Assembly: GCA_049323915.1 (NCBI GenBank)
Contig: JBMOPC010000033.1
Coordinates: forward strand, 1-64,000
DNA: 64,000 nucleotides
From: BRHc4a sp049323915
GTDB lineage: Bacteria; Bacillota; Desulfotomaculia; Desulfotomaculales; Desulfocucumaceae
Reading direction: 5' to 3'
Shown here: in pieces, positions 9,435 through 17,081 of the stretch
Numbering within the stretch: position 1 is the first letter of the stretch
How the letters are laid out: the number at the start of each line of letters is the position of its first letter
The notes under the pieces: model-generated
What the model saw: only the letters and a program-made list of their open reading frames with translations
Database searches by the model: none
What the model was told of the DNA's origin: nothing
Program-made: the position numbers and the translations under genes

Positions 9435-10034
9435 TTACTTATCTGGTAGACGAATTCCGTCCCGACAAAGTTCCCTATGCCCCGTCAACCTGTTTTTGAG
9501 GGCATGCCTGGCCCTGCTCAGCCTTGACTTCACGGTGCCCACATTACAGTCCAGCGCCGAGGCTATCTCCTCGTACGACAGACCCTGTATATCCCTCATT
9601 ACCAGTATAAGCCTGTGATCGCCGGAAAGCTCACTCAGATGCCGCTGGACCATATCCCTCATTTCAATGCTTTCCAGGTGCTCCTCGGGGGTGGGGCCCG
9701 CCGCCGCCAGCGATGGGTTTCCCCCGGGCTGCATGATCATCTCGTCCAGGGACACCTTTTTCTGCCTTTGCTGCTTTCTCAGCTCGTCCCGGCAGGCGTT
9801 TGACACTATACGGTAAAGCCAGGTGGCGAAACTTGAGTCTCCCCTGAAGGTGGGCAGGGACTGAAAGGCCCGGATGAAAGCCTCCTGCGCCAGGTCGCCG
9901 GCATCGGCATGGTTTCCCATAAACCTGAACGCCACCGTGTAAACCCTGGACTGGTAACGACTTACCAGCTCGTCAAAAGAGTCCAGGTCCCCATCCCGGC
10001 TTCGCCTCACCAGCAACTCATCATCGGTCTGCAT
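9435..10034 (-). CDS. ECF RNA polymerase sigma factor (SigW/RpoE-like)
   Basis: Extracytoplasmic-function sigma factor of 199 aa. Region 2 includes YQSRVYTVAFRFMGN and DLAQEAFIRAFQSLP; region 4 contains the helix-turn-helix LSYEEIASALDCNVGTVKSR. The start is the ATG at 10034, preceded by AAGGAGGTG nine bases upstream. The frame stays open to 10112, but that extension lacks a ribosome site. It forms an operon with its anti-sigma partner and is probably autoregulated; I did not find a clear ECF promoter. Confidence 0.93.
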   Translation of the reverse strand: MQTDDELLVRRSRDGDLDSFDELVSRYQSRVYTVAFRFMGNHADAGDLAQEAFIRAFQSLPTFRGDSSFATWLYRIVSNACRDELRKQQRQKKVSLDEMIMQPGGNPSLAAAGPTPEEHLESIEMRDMVQRHLSELSGDHRLILVMRDIQGLSYEEIASALDCNVGTVKSRLSRARHALKNRLTGHRELCRDGIRLPDK

Positions 10035-10174
10035 GACCCCGCCACCTCCTTCCCGATAGTTTAACCATTCAAATAATTCGACAGCAACACCCTCACTCCT
10101 GCACACAGCCAAATCTTAACAGATTTACATCTTGCAAATGGCACATATTTCCATCAAGGCCCCCAATGCCAATA

Positions 10175-10203
10175 TTGACAAAGCACATGGCTCTTGCTAT
10201 ACT
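10175..10203 (+). promoter_or_regulatory. Sigma-A promoter of tRNA-Leu
   Basis: TTGACA at 10175-10180, 17-bp spacer, TATACT at 10198-10203. Transcription would begin near 10210, just before the tRNA at 10219. Confidence 0.85.
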
Positions 10204-10218
10204 TTATATCGACTCCAT

Positions 10219-10306
10219 GCCGAAGTGGCGGAACTGGCAGACGCAGCGGACTCAAAATCCGCCGAGCTAATCACTCGTGTGGGTTCGACTCCCACCTTCG
10301 GCACCA
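10219..10306 (+). tRNA. tRNA-Leu(CAA)
   Basis: Complete type-II tRNA. The acceptor stem GCCGAAG pairs with CTTCGGC; the anticodon stem GCGGA/TCCGC encloses the loop CTCAAAA, so the anticodon is CAA. It has a long variable arm, the T-loop GGTTCGACTCC, and an encoded CCA end. An integrase gene begins 176 bp downstream. Confidence 0.97.
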
Positions 10307-10322
10307 GCCCAGATTTATCAAT

Positions 10323-10348
10323 GGTTTCAGGGTTTTAACCTTGAAGCC
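10323..10348 (+). terminator. Probable terminator after tRNA-Leu
   Basis: GGTTTCAGGG / CCTTGAAGCC stem with two G-U pairs, loop TTTTAA, followed by the T-rich ATTCTTCTTTTT. Confidence 0.6.
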
Positions 10349-10482
10349 ATTCTTCTTTTTCCGCGTAAGACTGTAAAAAGAGTCCACCGCCTATCCCACT
10401 CGCCTCAAGGGATAGAAAAAAATACTGCCCTAAGAAAAAATCCAGCGCAATACCAAACAAACGTTCTAGGGAGGTATTCGCT

Positions 10483-11484
10483 ATGCCCAGGATTCGCAAC
10501 CAGCTAACTATTACCCGCATCCCGACCCCACTCCGGTCAGCCCACCCCGGCAGCCAGGATTTCGACCTGTCCACCGAACTTTTCCTCCGGGACCGCAAAT
10601 TAATGGAAATACGCCAGTCCACTATCAGGTGGTACACCAAGCACCTTCACTACTTCAGGGACTACCTGCTAAAACGCCGCCTGCCCACCGCGCCGGCGGA
10701 AATCACCCTCGACATGGTGGAGGATTTTATACTCTACCAGCGGGACAACCGCGGCAACCGGCCGGAGTCCATAAACGGCAAGATCCGGACCCTGAAGGTT
10801 TTTTTCGGCTTTTTAAAGAAAAAGGGCATTCTCGAGATGGATCCCCTGACAGACCTGCGCCAGGTACGCCACATCCGCCACATTGTGCCCACCTTGACGG
10901 AAGACCAGATCCGGGATCTCCTGCGCCAGCCGGACCTTTCCACCTTTACCGGCTTCAGGAACTACACCATCATGTGCCTGATGCTGGATACCGGGGTGAG
11001 AATAGGCGAGCTGCTGGCGGTCAACCTGCAGGATCTCGTCATCGAACTGGGCGTGCCGCAGGAGATAAAAATCAGAAAGCCCAAGAACAGTAAGGAGCGC
11101 CTCCTGCCGCTGTCCCCGCCAATCCAGGGGGTATTGAAGCAGTACATGGAGATAAGGCAAAAAGCTCTCGTCAGGCTGAATATTCCTTATCTTTTTCCCA
11201 ACGTTGACTGCCAAAAGGTAGGTGTGCGCACCATCCAGGAGAGCATACACCAGTATGGTCAAAGGGCCGGCATCGAAAACGTGCGGGTCAGCCCCCACAC
11301 CTTTCGCCACACCTTCGCCAAGATGTGGGTCATGGCCGAGGGAGACATACTGTCGCTGCAGGAAATGCTGGGCCACTCCAGCGTGGAGATGGTCAAAAAT
11401 TACGCCCGCCTTTTCCAGCCCGACATAAAGAAAAAAATGTCAAGGGGACGGGGTTGCCGACACTCAATAACTCCGTTCCCCTGA
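10483..11484 (+). CDS. Tyrosine recombinase (XerC/D-like), C-terminus supplied by a repeat
   Basis: Site-specific recombinase with SAM-like N-terminal and catalytic C-terminal domains. Active-site residues are all present: Arg in TGVRIGELL, Lys in KPKNSKERLL, HTFRHTF, LGHSSVEMV and Tyr in KNYARL. GGGAGGTATTCGCT precedes the ATG. The last 15 codons (from MSRGRG) and the stop come from the 90-bp repeat at 11441, so the native tail was replaced; catalysis may survive because the tyrosine lies upstream. Its place next to tRNA-Leu suggests an old integrative element, but I see no second att site. Confidence 0.9.
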   Translation: MPRIRNQLTITRIPTPLRSAHPGSQDFDLSTELFLRDRKLMEIRQSTIRWYTKHLHYFRDYLLKRRLPTAPAEITLDMVEDFILYQRDNRGNRPESINGKIRTLKVFFGFLKKKGILEMDPLTDLRQVRHIRHIVPTLTEDQIRDLLRQPDLSTFTGFRNYTIMCLMLDTGVRIGELLAVNLQDLVIELGVPQEIKIRKPKNSKERLLPLSPPIQGVLKQYMEIRQKALVRLNIPYLFPNVDCQKVGVRTIQESIHQYGQRAGIENVRVSPHTFRHTFAKMWVMAEGDILSLQEMLGHSSVEMVKNYARLFQPDIKKKMSRGRGCRHSITPFP

Positions 11485-11530
11485 TATTTCCCCTAGCTTG
11501 GAAGTAGTTGTCAATAACCCCGTCCCCTTG
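11441..11530 (+). repeat. 90-bp element, copy A
   Basis: Begins CAAGGGGACGGGGTT and ends with the exact complement AACCCCGTCCCCTTG, so it has 15-bp terminal inverted repeats. It is identical along its whole length to the reverse complement of 14630-14719. Internally, CAATAACTCCGTTCCCCTGA is a degenerate version of the right end. It resembles small REP/RAYT-type or MITE-like elements; no transposase is encoded inside. Confidence 0.9.
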
Positions 11531-11543
11531 TCAGGCATATTGG

Positions 11544-11874
11544 CTATATCAAAATTATGTCCTTCATTTCTTTAACTTTGCCGATGACATCCTTTGCTTC
11601 CAGGAAGCGGGCAATTTTGTGTGCCATTTGAAGCAAAATCTGGTTTACCGCCTCAAATTCCACCATGTATTGGTTTCTGGTGCGGGGAAGGTTGTGAACT
11701 GGTCCTTTATTCAGTTTATAGGCGAATGTGATTACACTTCCGGCACCCGGAAGATAATCTGTGGGCCTGTAGCCCTGCGGCGCTTGTATGTAGCGGTCCG
11801 CGGGAGCCCGTACCCACTGCAACCGCCCCCAGTTCCAGGGTCATTCTCTTTACTTCCTCAGTTAATTTGGGCAT
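11544..11874 (-). pseudogene. N-terminal fragment of a QueG-like [4Fe-4S] reductase
   Basis: Starts with a ribosome site (GGAGGCGAATTGAAA) and the ATG at 11874 as MPKLTEEVKRMTLELGAVAV. A frameshift near 11835 moves the homologous frame to APADRYIQAPQGYRPTDYLP and FAYKLNKGPVHNLP. This pattern resembles the N-terminus of epoxyqueuosine-reductase-like iron-sulfur proteins. It ends after about 110 residues next to repeat copy A, and the Fe-S domain is missing. Broken by both frameshift and truncation. The family assignment is moderate. Confidence 0.6.
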
Positions 11875-11995
11875 TTTCAATTCGCCTCCATTGAATTAGA
11901 ATTGTTTTAAAGATTATACAATTTGAACATTTCGTGGTGCTAAAAAGTTTTACATCTGAAATACCGCTAATTCCGGCCTGGAGGGGATAGTTTTG

Positions 11996-12539
11996 GTGAA
12001 AAATAACTGTCGTCTGTGCATGAGGGATTTGCCTTTTTTTGACAAAGTGGAACGGGAAAGAAGTGATCCTGCAGTTGGCCGGGAGGGGAGATGTGCTGGG
12101 TGAGGCCGCCCTTTTCCGGGAGGGCTTCCACCCAGCCACCGCCGTGGCTCTGGAGGATTCCCGGGTTTGCACCGTAACCCGCCGGAGCTTTGAGGAAATC
12201 GTTCGCCAGAGCCCCGACTTGGCCATGCAGATTATAATAAGCCTGGGTAGCCGCCTTTATGATACATGGGAACAGGTGACCGAATTAAATGCCGGGAACA
12301 CCAGGGAGAGGGTATTTAACCTGCTGATCCGGCTGGCCGGTGAGCACGGCGAGCCGTGTACCGAAGGCACCATAATTAAAATCCACCTGACCCAGCAGGA
12401 TATCGCCGATTTCGTCGGAGCCTCCCGGGTGATGGTGGTCCAGACCCTTAAGGAACTGGCGGAAAAAAACTATCTCATCAGGAACGACAAGTACTATATA
12501 CTGAAAGATCACTGTCCCCTGGCCGGCCGTGTAAAATAA
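11996..12539 (+). pseudogene. Crp/Fnr-family regulator with internal deletion
   Basis: GAGGGGATAG precedes a GTG at 11996 that begins VKNNCRLCMRDLPFFDKVER, a typical start of this family. The frame then jumps directly to GKEVILQLAGRGDVLGEAAL. About 50 residues of the first cyclic-nucleotide-type beta-barrel are missing and the frame changes, so the reading from 11996 soon ends. The rest is intact: effector-domain end, dimer helix, and the C-terminal winged helix with LTQQDIADFVGASRVMVVQTL. A TTG at 12039 could yield a 166-aa truncated protein. I interpret this as a decaying gene. Confidence 0.75.
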
Positions 12540-12605
12540 TTAACAGCGCCTCCTCTGCCTTGGGTGGTATTATTTCAGAAAACCCGAGGAATGGAGGTGA
12601 AGTGA

Positions 12606-12938
12606 ATGGGTTGCGGTTGTGAAGAAGGCTGCGCGGCGGTACTTACTCCAGAAATGAAGGATTTCATTTCCCGATCCGCTTTTATACCTGTAACAACGGT
12701 CTCCCGGGAAGGGCAGCCCCACCTGATTGTTGTGGGAAGGGTAAAGGAAATCCCGTCCGATGATACCCTGGTCTTGGGGGTTTATAAAATGGTCAAAACC
12801 CGGGAGAACCTCGCCGAAACCGGGATTATGCAGGTGGCTGCTGTGGCGGAAAAGAAAGGGTACCGTTTTACCGGGAGGGCCCGGGTTGAGGATGACAAGG
12901 TGTTCTTCACGGTGGAGAAGGCCGAGGCATTGCTGTAA
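12606..12938 (+). CDS. Pyridoxamine 5'-phosphate oxidase-like split-barrel protein
   Basis: Protein of 110 aa with the pattern of small flavin-binding split-barrel proteins: FIPVTTVSREGQPHLIVVG, then VYKMVKTRENL and GRARVEDD. An N-terminal cysteine cluster MGCGCEEGC could bind metal. GGAGGTGAAGTG supplies the ribosome site. Substrate unknown; it may serve redox chemistry together with the flavoprotein 110 bp downstream. Confidence 0.75.
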   Translation: MGCGCEEGCAAVLTPEMKDFISRSAFIPVTTVSREGQPHLIVVGRVKEIPSDDTLVLGVYKMVKTRENLAETGIMQVAAVAEKKGYRFTGRARVEDDKVFFTVEKAEALL

Positions 12939-13047
12939 GGCGTCAGCCCTTGATCCGAAAATTATTTCATGAGCTGAAGTGGGCCGGCTATCCGGCTCAA
13001 CTTTTTCAACTCAAGGAGGTGAACCGGCTTATTTCAAGCCTAATGAA

Positions 13048-14649
13048 ATGAAAAATTGGCAGACCGATGTGCTCGCTATAGGAAGCGGCCTTGCCGGAAT
13101 TAGGGCGGCTATGGAGGCCCGCCGGTCCGGGGGTGACGTGCTGGTGGTCAGCGATGCCCCCGTCGGCAAGGCCAGCAATACGGCCATATCTAAAGGTTAT
13201 TTTGCCATTCCCGGCGCAGGCGACTCCGGGGACAATCCCGGTCAGCATCTTAGCGACATTACGGCCGGTGGGTGCCGTGTAAATGATCCGGCGTTGATAT
13301 CTGTGATGGTCAACAATCTGAAGGATGAAGTCGGTTTCCTGATGGAATGCGGGGTTTCACTGACCGCGAGGGACGACGGCAGCCTACTTTATACCAAATT
13401 CCCGGGACATACCTTTCCCCGGGTGCTGGGGACAAGGCGCAGTTCCGGCGTTGACCTTCTGAACCCCCTGGTGGCCCGGGCCAGGGAGGTGGGAGTTCGG
13501 ATGGAGCAGGGGATAACGGTATTGTCCCTGCAAAATGATGAGGATGGGGTGTACGGCGCCTGGGGATATACCCGGCAGGGCGAACCTGTTTTTATTCGCG
13601 TCGGGTCGGTAATCCTTGCTACCGGCGGTGCGGGACGTTTGTACCTGCACACAAACAACGTTCCGGGAGCCGTTGGTCTCGGGCAGGCCATGGCTTTATC
13701 CGCCGGCCTTTCCCTGGTGGACATGGAATTTGTCCAGTTTTACCCCACCTACCTGCACATGCCCGGCAAGCCCCGGGTGATAGTCTTATATGAAATCATG
13801 GTGGCCGCTGCCGGGGCGACCTTGCGCAACCGCTACGGCGAGGATATAAGGGATCTCTACGGTATGAAAGACGTGTCAAACCTGACCAGGGACAGGCTGA
13901 GCCGGGCTATAGCCTCTGAAATCCGCGCCGGCCGCGGTGTCGGCCCGGACGGGGAGGCTGTTACCATGGATTTATCCACTATGGATCGCCCCGAAAAGTA
14001 CCGCCACTTACTGCCCGGGGCCGTCCCCCCGGATGCCTCGGAGTTGCATGTGGGCCCGGTCGCCCACTTTACCATGGGCGGGGTTGCGGTGAAACCGGGG
14101 GGAGAAACCGAGATTCCCGGACTCTGGGCCATCGGGGAGGTGGCCGGGGGAATTCACGGGGCTAACCGGATAGGTGCTAACGCTTTGGCTGAGTGTCTGG
14201 CCCTGGGCCGCGTGGCCGGGGGTGCCGCCACCAGGTACTCGCAAGGGGCCGGACGAAGGAAAACGACCCAGAAAGAAACCGCACCCCCGTTCGACCCCGG
14301 ACGGGAGACCGGAGATGTGTCTTCAATGGAGGAAACCTTAAGGGCGACCATGAGCCGCTGTGCCGGCATCCTCCGAGACGCCAAGGGGCTTGAGGAAAGC
14401 CTTGCGGTAATAAACTCCCTCAAAAATAAACTGCCGGACAAAAAAACGGTATCAGCGCTCAAGCTGGGAATGATGCTGGACGTAGCCCACTCCATATGCC
14501 TGTCCGCACTGATGCGCAGGGAAAGCCGCGGATCTCACTTCAGGCTGAATTACCCTGATGAGCGGGAAGAATACCTGGGCAACTTCTTGGTTAGAAAGAT
14601 CAAAGGGAAAATAGAAATAAAATTCGTGTCAAGGGGACGGGGTTATTGA
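13048..14649 (+). CDS. FAD-dependent fumarate reductase/succinate dehydrogenase-type flavoprotein
   Basis: FAD-binding subunit-type oxidoreductase (533 aa) of the fumarate reductase/L-aspartate oxidase superfamily. The dinucleotide fold is at the N-terminus (IGSGLAGIRAA), with SKGYFAIPGAG, HTNNVPGAVG, HFTMGGV and GIHGANRIGANALAE, typical of the second FAD block and capping domain. The ATG at 13048 fits the family start; a strong AAGGAGGTGA lies about 25 bp upstream and could serve a tiny leader ending at the overlapping TGA. An upstream GTG at 12979 adds 23 non-homologous residues. The last codons and TGA derive from the 90-bp repeat. Electron acceptor and substrate are unknown. Confidence 0.82.
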   Translation: MKNWQTDVLAIGSGLAGIRAAMEARRSGGDVLVVSDAPVGKASNTAISKGYFAIPGAGDSGDNPGQHLSDITAGGCRVNDPALISVMVNNLKDEVGFLMECGVSLTARDDGSLLYTKFPGHTFPRVLGTRRSSGVDLLNPLVARAREVGVRMEQGITVLSLQNDEDGVYGAWGYTRQGEPVFIRVGSVILATGGAGRLYLHTNNVPGAVGLGQAMALSAGLSLVDMEFVQFYPTYLHMPGKPRVIVLYEIMVAAAGATLRNRYGEDIRDLYGMKDVSNLTRDRLSRAIASEIRAGRGVGPDGEAVTMDLSTMDRPEKYRHLLPGAVPPDASELHVGPVAHFTMGGVAVKPGGETEIPGLWAIGEVAGGIHGANRIGANALAECLALGRVAGGAATRYSQGAGRRKTTQKETAPPFDPGRETGDVSSMEETLRATMSRCAGILRDAKGLEESLAVINSLKNKLPDKKTVSALKLGMMLDVAHSICLSALMRRESRGSHFRLNYPDEREEYLGNFLVRKIKGKIEIKFVSRGRGY

Positions 14650-14719
14650 CAACTACTTCCAAGCTAGGGGAAATATCAGGGGAACGGAGTTATTGAGTGT
14701 CGGCAACCCCGTCCCCTTG
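14630..14719 (-). repeat. 90-bp element, copy B (inverted)
   Basis: Exact reverse complement of 11441-11530 over all 90 bp. The left end provides the stop codon of the flavoprotein. A tandem duplication follows: the 17-mer CCCCGTCCCCTTGACAT occurs at 14707-14723 and again at 14724-14740. The two copies face each other across 3.1 kb. Confidence 0.9.
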
Positions 14720-14876
14720 ACATCCCCGTCCCCTTGACATCCCGCCCTTTAAGCCAATTCATCAGTTCTTTGTTGCTCTTGCCATTCTGGTAATTTATCT
14801 GCCTGGGCACCTTCCCATTATATCCTCCCGCCGCCCGCTTTACGAGCCCCAAAGCGGGTGGTATTTTACGGTGCAC
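14676..14876 (-). pseudogene. Possible gene remnant truncated by repeat copy B
   Basis: Open frame whose last 15 codons again come from the 90-bp repeat. The preceding part (VKRAAGGYNGKVPRQINYQN, then SNKELMNWLKG) looks protein-like but I do not recognise the family. No ribosome site is evident. Probably the 3' remainder of a lost gene. Confidence 0.25.
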
Positions 14877-15098
14877 AGGCTGGCCAAACGCTTTATAATA
14901 AAGGCAAAACTGATTTCTCAGTGAGGCAAGGGGTTATGCGGAAATACACCTTAAGGAAATAATTCTTTTACACGAGAAATACCCCCGGGGGAGCACTACC
15001 TATGCCCGGAATTTAAAATGTTTAGTTGGCTTTAACCACTCCCATCAAATTAATGGACATTCGTTCGTAACTCTACTCTTATTTCCGAGAGCCTACGA

Positions 15099-15138
15099 CT
15101 GAGTCCTTGGCAGTACTGCCAAGGACTCAGTTTTTTTC
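15099..15138 (+). terminator. Intrinsic terminator in the 14.9-15.3 kb gap
   Basis: Perfect 34-base palindrome ACTGAGTCCTTGGCAGT / ACTGCCAAGGACTCAGT followed by seven T. The surrounding gap (14877-15337) holds no supported gene; its only other signal is the -24/-12 promoter at 15283. Confidence 0.88.
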
Positions 15139-15282
15139 TCTAACACTGGGATGATGCGTCGTAACATCGCAAGCCCAGCCGGATAGGATAATTAGATTAC
15201 GCTGTGCATCGGTTTTGTAAAGTAAAATTTAATCGAAGGTGCATTCTTGTTGTTTTCTAAGGGGTACAGACTTTATCGATAA

Positions 15283-15299
15283 TTGGTATATAACTTGCT
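15283..15299 (+). promoter_or_regulatory. Sigma-54 (-24/-12) promoter of the 4-hydroxybutyrate operon
   Basis: TTGGTATATAACTTGCT: the invariant GG (15285-15286) and GC (15297-15298) are separated by exactly ten bases, as required for RpoN. It lies 39 bp before the dehydratase start. A sigma-54 activator gene is located at the end of the operon. Confidence 0.82.
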
Positions 15300-15337
15300 A
15301 GCTTTTATATTTAAATACTTTTAGAGGGGGTTTTTAC

Positions 15338-16780
15338 ATGGTTTTAAAAACTGGTAAAGAATATGTGGAAAGCCTAAGACAACTTAACACCGAAATATAT
15401 GCATTCGGTGAAAAAATTGAGGATTTTACCCAGCATCCACTGCTGAAGCCGCACATCAATGCAGCGGCAATGACCTATGACATGGCCCACGACCCGCAGT
15501 TTGAGGATTTGGTTACCACCCAGTCTCATTTGACCGGACAAAAAATCAACCGGTTTACCCATATCCATCAAAGTGCTGAAGACCTGGTAAAAAAGGTAAA
15601 GATGCTTAGGATGATCGCCCAGCGTACCGGCACCTGTTTCCAGCGATGTGTGGGTTTTGACGCGCTAAATGCCATTTACTCCACTACCTATGAAATGGAC
15701 GAAGCACTGGGTACCGAATACCATAAAAGGTTTAAGGAGTTTCTGAAATACGTTCAGGAAAACGATTTGATGTCCGCCGGTTCCATGACGGACCCCAAAG
15801 GGGACCGGGGCAAGAGTCCCAGCCAGCAGTCAGACCCGGATATGTACGTGCATGTGGTGGAACAGAATGACAAAGGTATTATCATTCGCGGCGCCAAAGC
15901 CCACCAGACAGGTATTGTCAACTCCCATGAGATGATTATCATGCCCACCGTGGCCCTGACGGAGGAGGATAAAGATTACGCCGTTGCCTGTGCCGTGCCC
16001 GTGGATGCACCGGGAGTAAAGCATATTTTCGGACGGCAGATGAACGACGAGCGTCGCCTGGAAGGGGATATGGACTGCGGCAACGTGAAATACGGCATTG
16101 TGGGCGGCGAGGCCCTCACTGTTTTAGAAGATGTGTTCGTTCCCTGGGATAGGGTGTTCATGTGCGGAGAAAGCCATTTTGCCGGTATGCTGGTGGAGAG
16201 ATTTGCCTCTTATCACCGCCAAAACTACGGCGGCTGTAAGACCGGGGTAAGTGACGTAATTATCGGTGCTACGGCACTGGCCGCTGACTATAACGGTGTG
16301 GCCAAGGCCTCCCATATCAAGGATAAAGTGGTGGAAATGATTCACCTGGCGGAGACTCTTTACTGCGGTTCCATTGCCTGTTCTTCCGAGGGCAGGCCCA
16401 CATCTTCCGGGGCATACTTTGTGGACCCGCTGCTGGCCAACGTAGTCAAGCAGAACGTCACTCGCTATATCTATGAAATTTGCCGTCTTTCCCATGATGT
16501 AGCCGGCGGGTACATTGCCACTCTTCCTTCAGAAAAAGACTTTAACCACCCTGAAATCGGCAAGTACGTTGAGAAGTATTTCAAAGCCAGGGACGGGGTA
16601 ACCGCTGAGGCCCGAATTCGCATCGGCAGGCTCATTGAGAACATGACCGGTGGTACCGCTCTGGTAGAAAGCATGCACGGCGCCGGCTCACCCCAGGCAC
16701 AAAGAGTGATGCTACTCAGGCAGGGCAACTTGAAGCACAAGACGGAACTGGCCAAAAATCTGGCGGGTATCAAAGAGTAG
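15338..16780 (+). CDS. abfD: 4-hydroxybutyryl-CoA dehydratase / vinylacetyl-CoA isomerase
   Basis: Radical-type [4Fe-4S]/FAD enzyme converting 4-hydroxybutyryl-CoA to crotonyl-CoA. The four cluster ligands of the Clostridium aminobutyricum enzyme (C99, C103, H292, C299) are matched by C100 and C104 in TGTCFQRC and by H293 and C300 in YHRQNYGGC, all with an offset of one. Length 480 aa is normal. AGAGGGGG precedes the ATG. First gene of a seven-gene operon with short spacings, behind a sigma-54 promoter. The related 4-hydroxyphenylacetate monooxygenases lack these ligands, so the assignment is firm. Confidence 0.95.
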   Translation: MVLKTGKEYVESLRQLNTEIYAFGEKIEDFTQHPLLKPHINAAAMTYDMAHDPQFEDLVTTQSHLTGQKINRFTHIHQSAEDLVKKVKMLRMIAQRTGTCFQRCVGFDALNAIYSTTYEMDEALGTEYHKRFKEFLKYVQENDLMSAGSMTDPKGDRGKSPSQQSDPDMYVHVVEQNDKGIIIRGAKAHQTGIVNSHEMIIMPTVALTEEDKDYAVACAVPVDAPGVKHIFGRQMNDERRLEGDMDCGNVKYGIVGGEALTVLEDVFVPWDRVFMCGESHFAGMLVERFASYHRQNYGGCKTGVSDVIIGATALAADYNGVAKASHIKDKVVEMIHLAETLYCGSIACSSEGRPTSSGAYFVDPLLANVVKQNVTRYIYEICRLSHDVAGGYIATLPSEKDFNHPEIGKYVEKYFKARDGVTAEARIRIGRLIENMTGGTALVESMHGAGSPQAQRVMLLRQGNLKHKTELAKNLAGIKE

Positions 16781-16790
16781 CGAAAAGACC

Positions 16791-17081
16791 ATGCGGTCCA
16801 TAGGTGTTAAGTTTTGTGGAAACTGTAATCCCCAAATAAATAATGCCAGGCTGCTGGAAACGATCAAAGATAAATTCCCCCATTACCGTTTTGCTGCCGG
16901 CGTCTTTGAGGATGTAGATTGCGTCATTGTCTTCAGTGGCTGTGAGGTGGATTGTGCCACCAGGCCCAGTAATACAAACGTCCCTTTAATTGTAGTGGCT
17001 GGGCATGCTTTGGAACGGGTGAAGCTTAGTTATGAAGAACTTGAGTCGAAATTAATTCACAGATTGGAGGGAATAAGATAA
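16791..17081 (+). CDS. Small four-cysteine protein of unknown function in the abf operon
   Basis: Protein of 96 aa. Two cysteine pairs stand out: FCGNCNPQ near the N-terminus and SGCEVDCATR in the middle, a pattern that could bind an Fe-S cluster or zinc. The rest looks like a small alpha/beta fold with hydrophobic strands (CVIVFSG, PLIVVAGH). I cannot name a family. It lies between the dehydratase and the CoA-transferase, with its stop touching the next gene, so it probably serves the same pathway, perhaps in cluster assembly or electron transfer. Confidence 0.75.
   Translation: MRSIGVKFCGNCNPQINNARLLETIKDKFPHYRFAAGVFEDVDCVIVFSGCEVDCATRPSNTNVPLIVVAGHALERVKLSYEELESKLIHRLEGIR

Noticed and set aside
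10219..11484. tRNA-Leu(CAA) and adjacent recombinase as a complete integrated element
   Set aside because: No duplicated tRNA 3' end was found in the window, so element boundaries cannot be supported.
12979..13047. Earlier GTG start for the flavoprotein
   Set aside because: Adds 23 residues without family resemblance and lacks a ribosome site; the dinucleotide-binding fold starts normally from ATG 13048.
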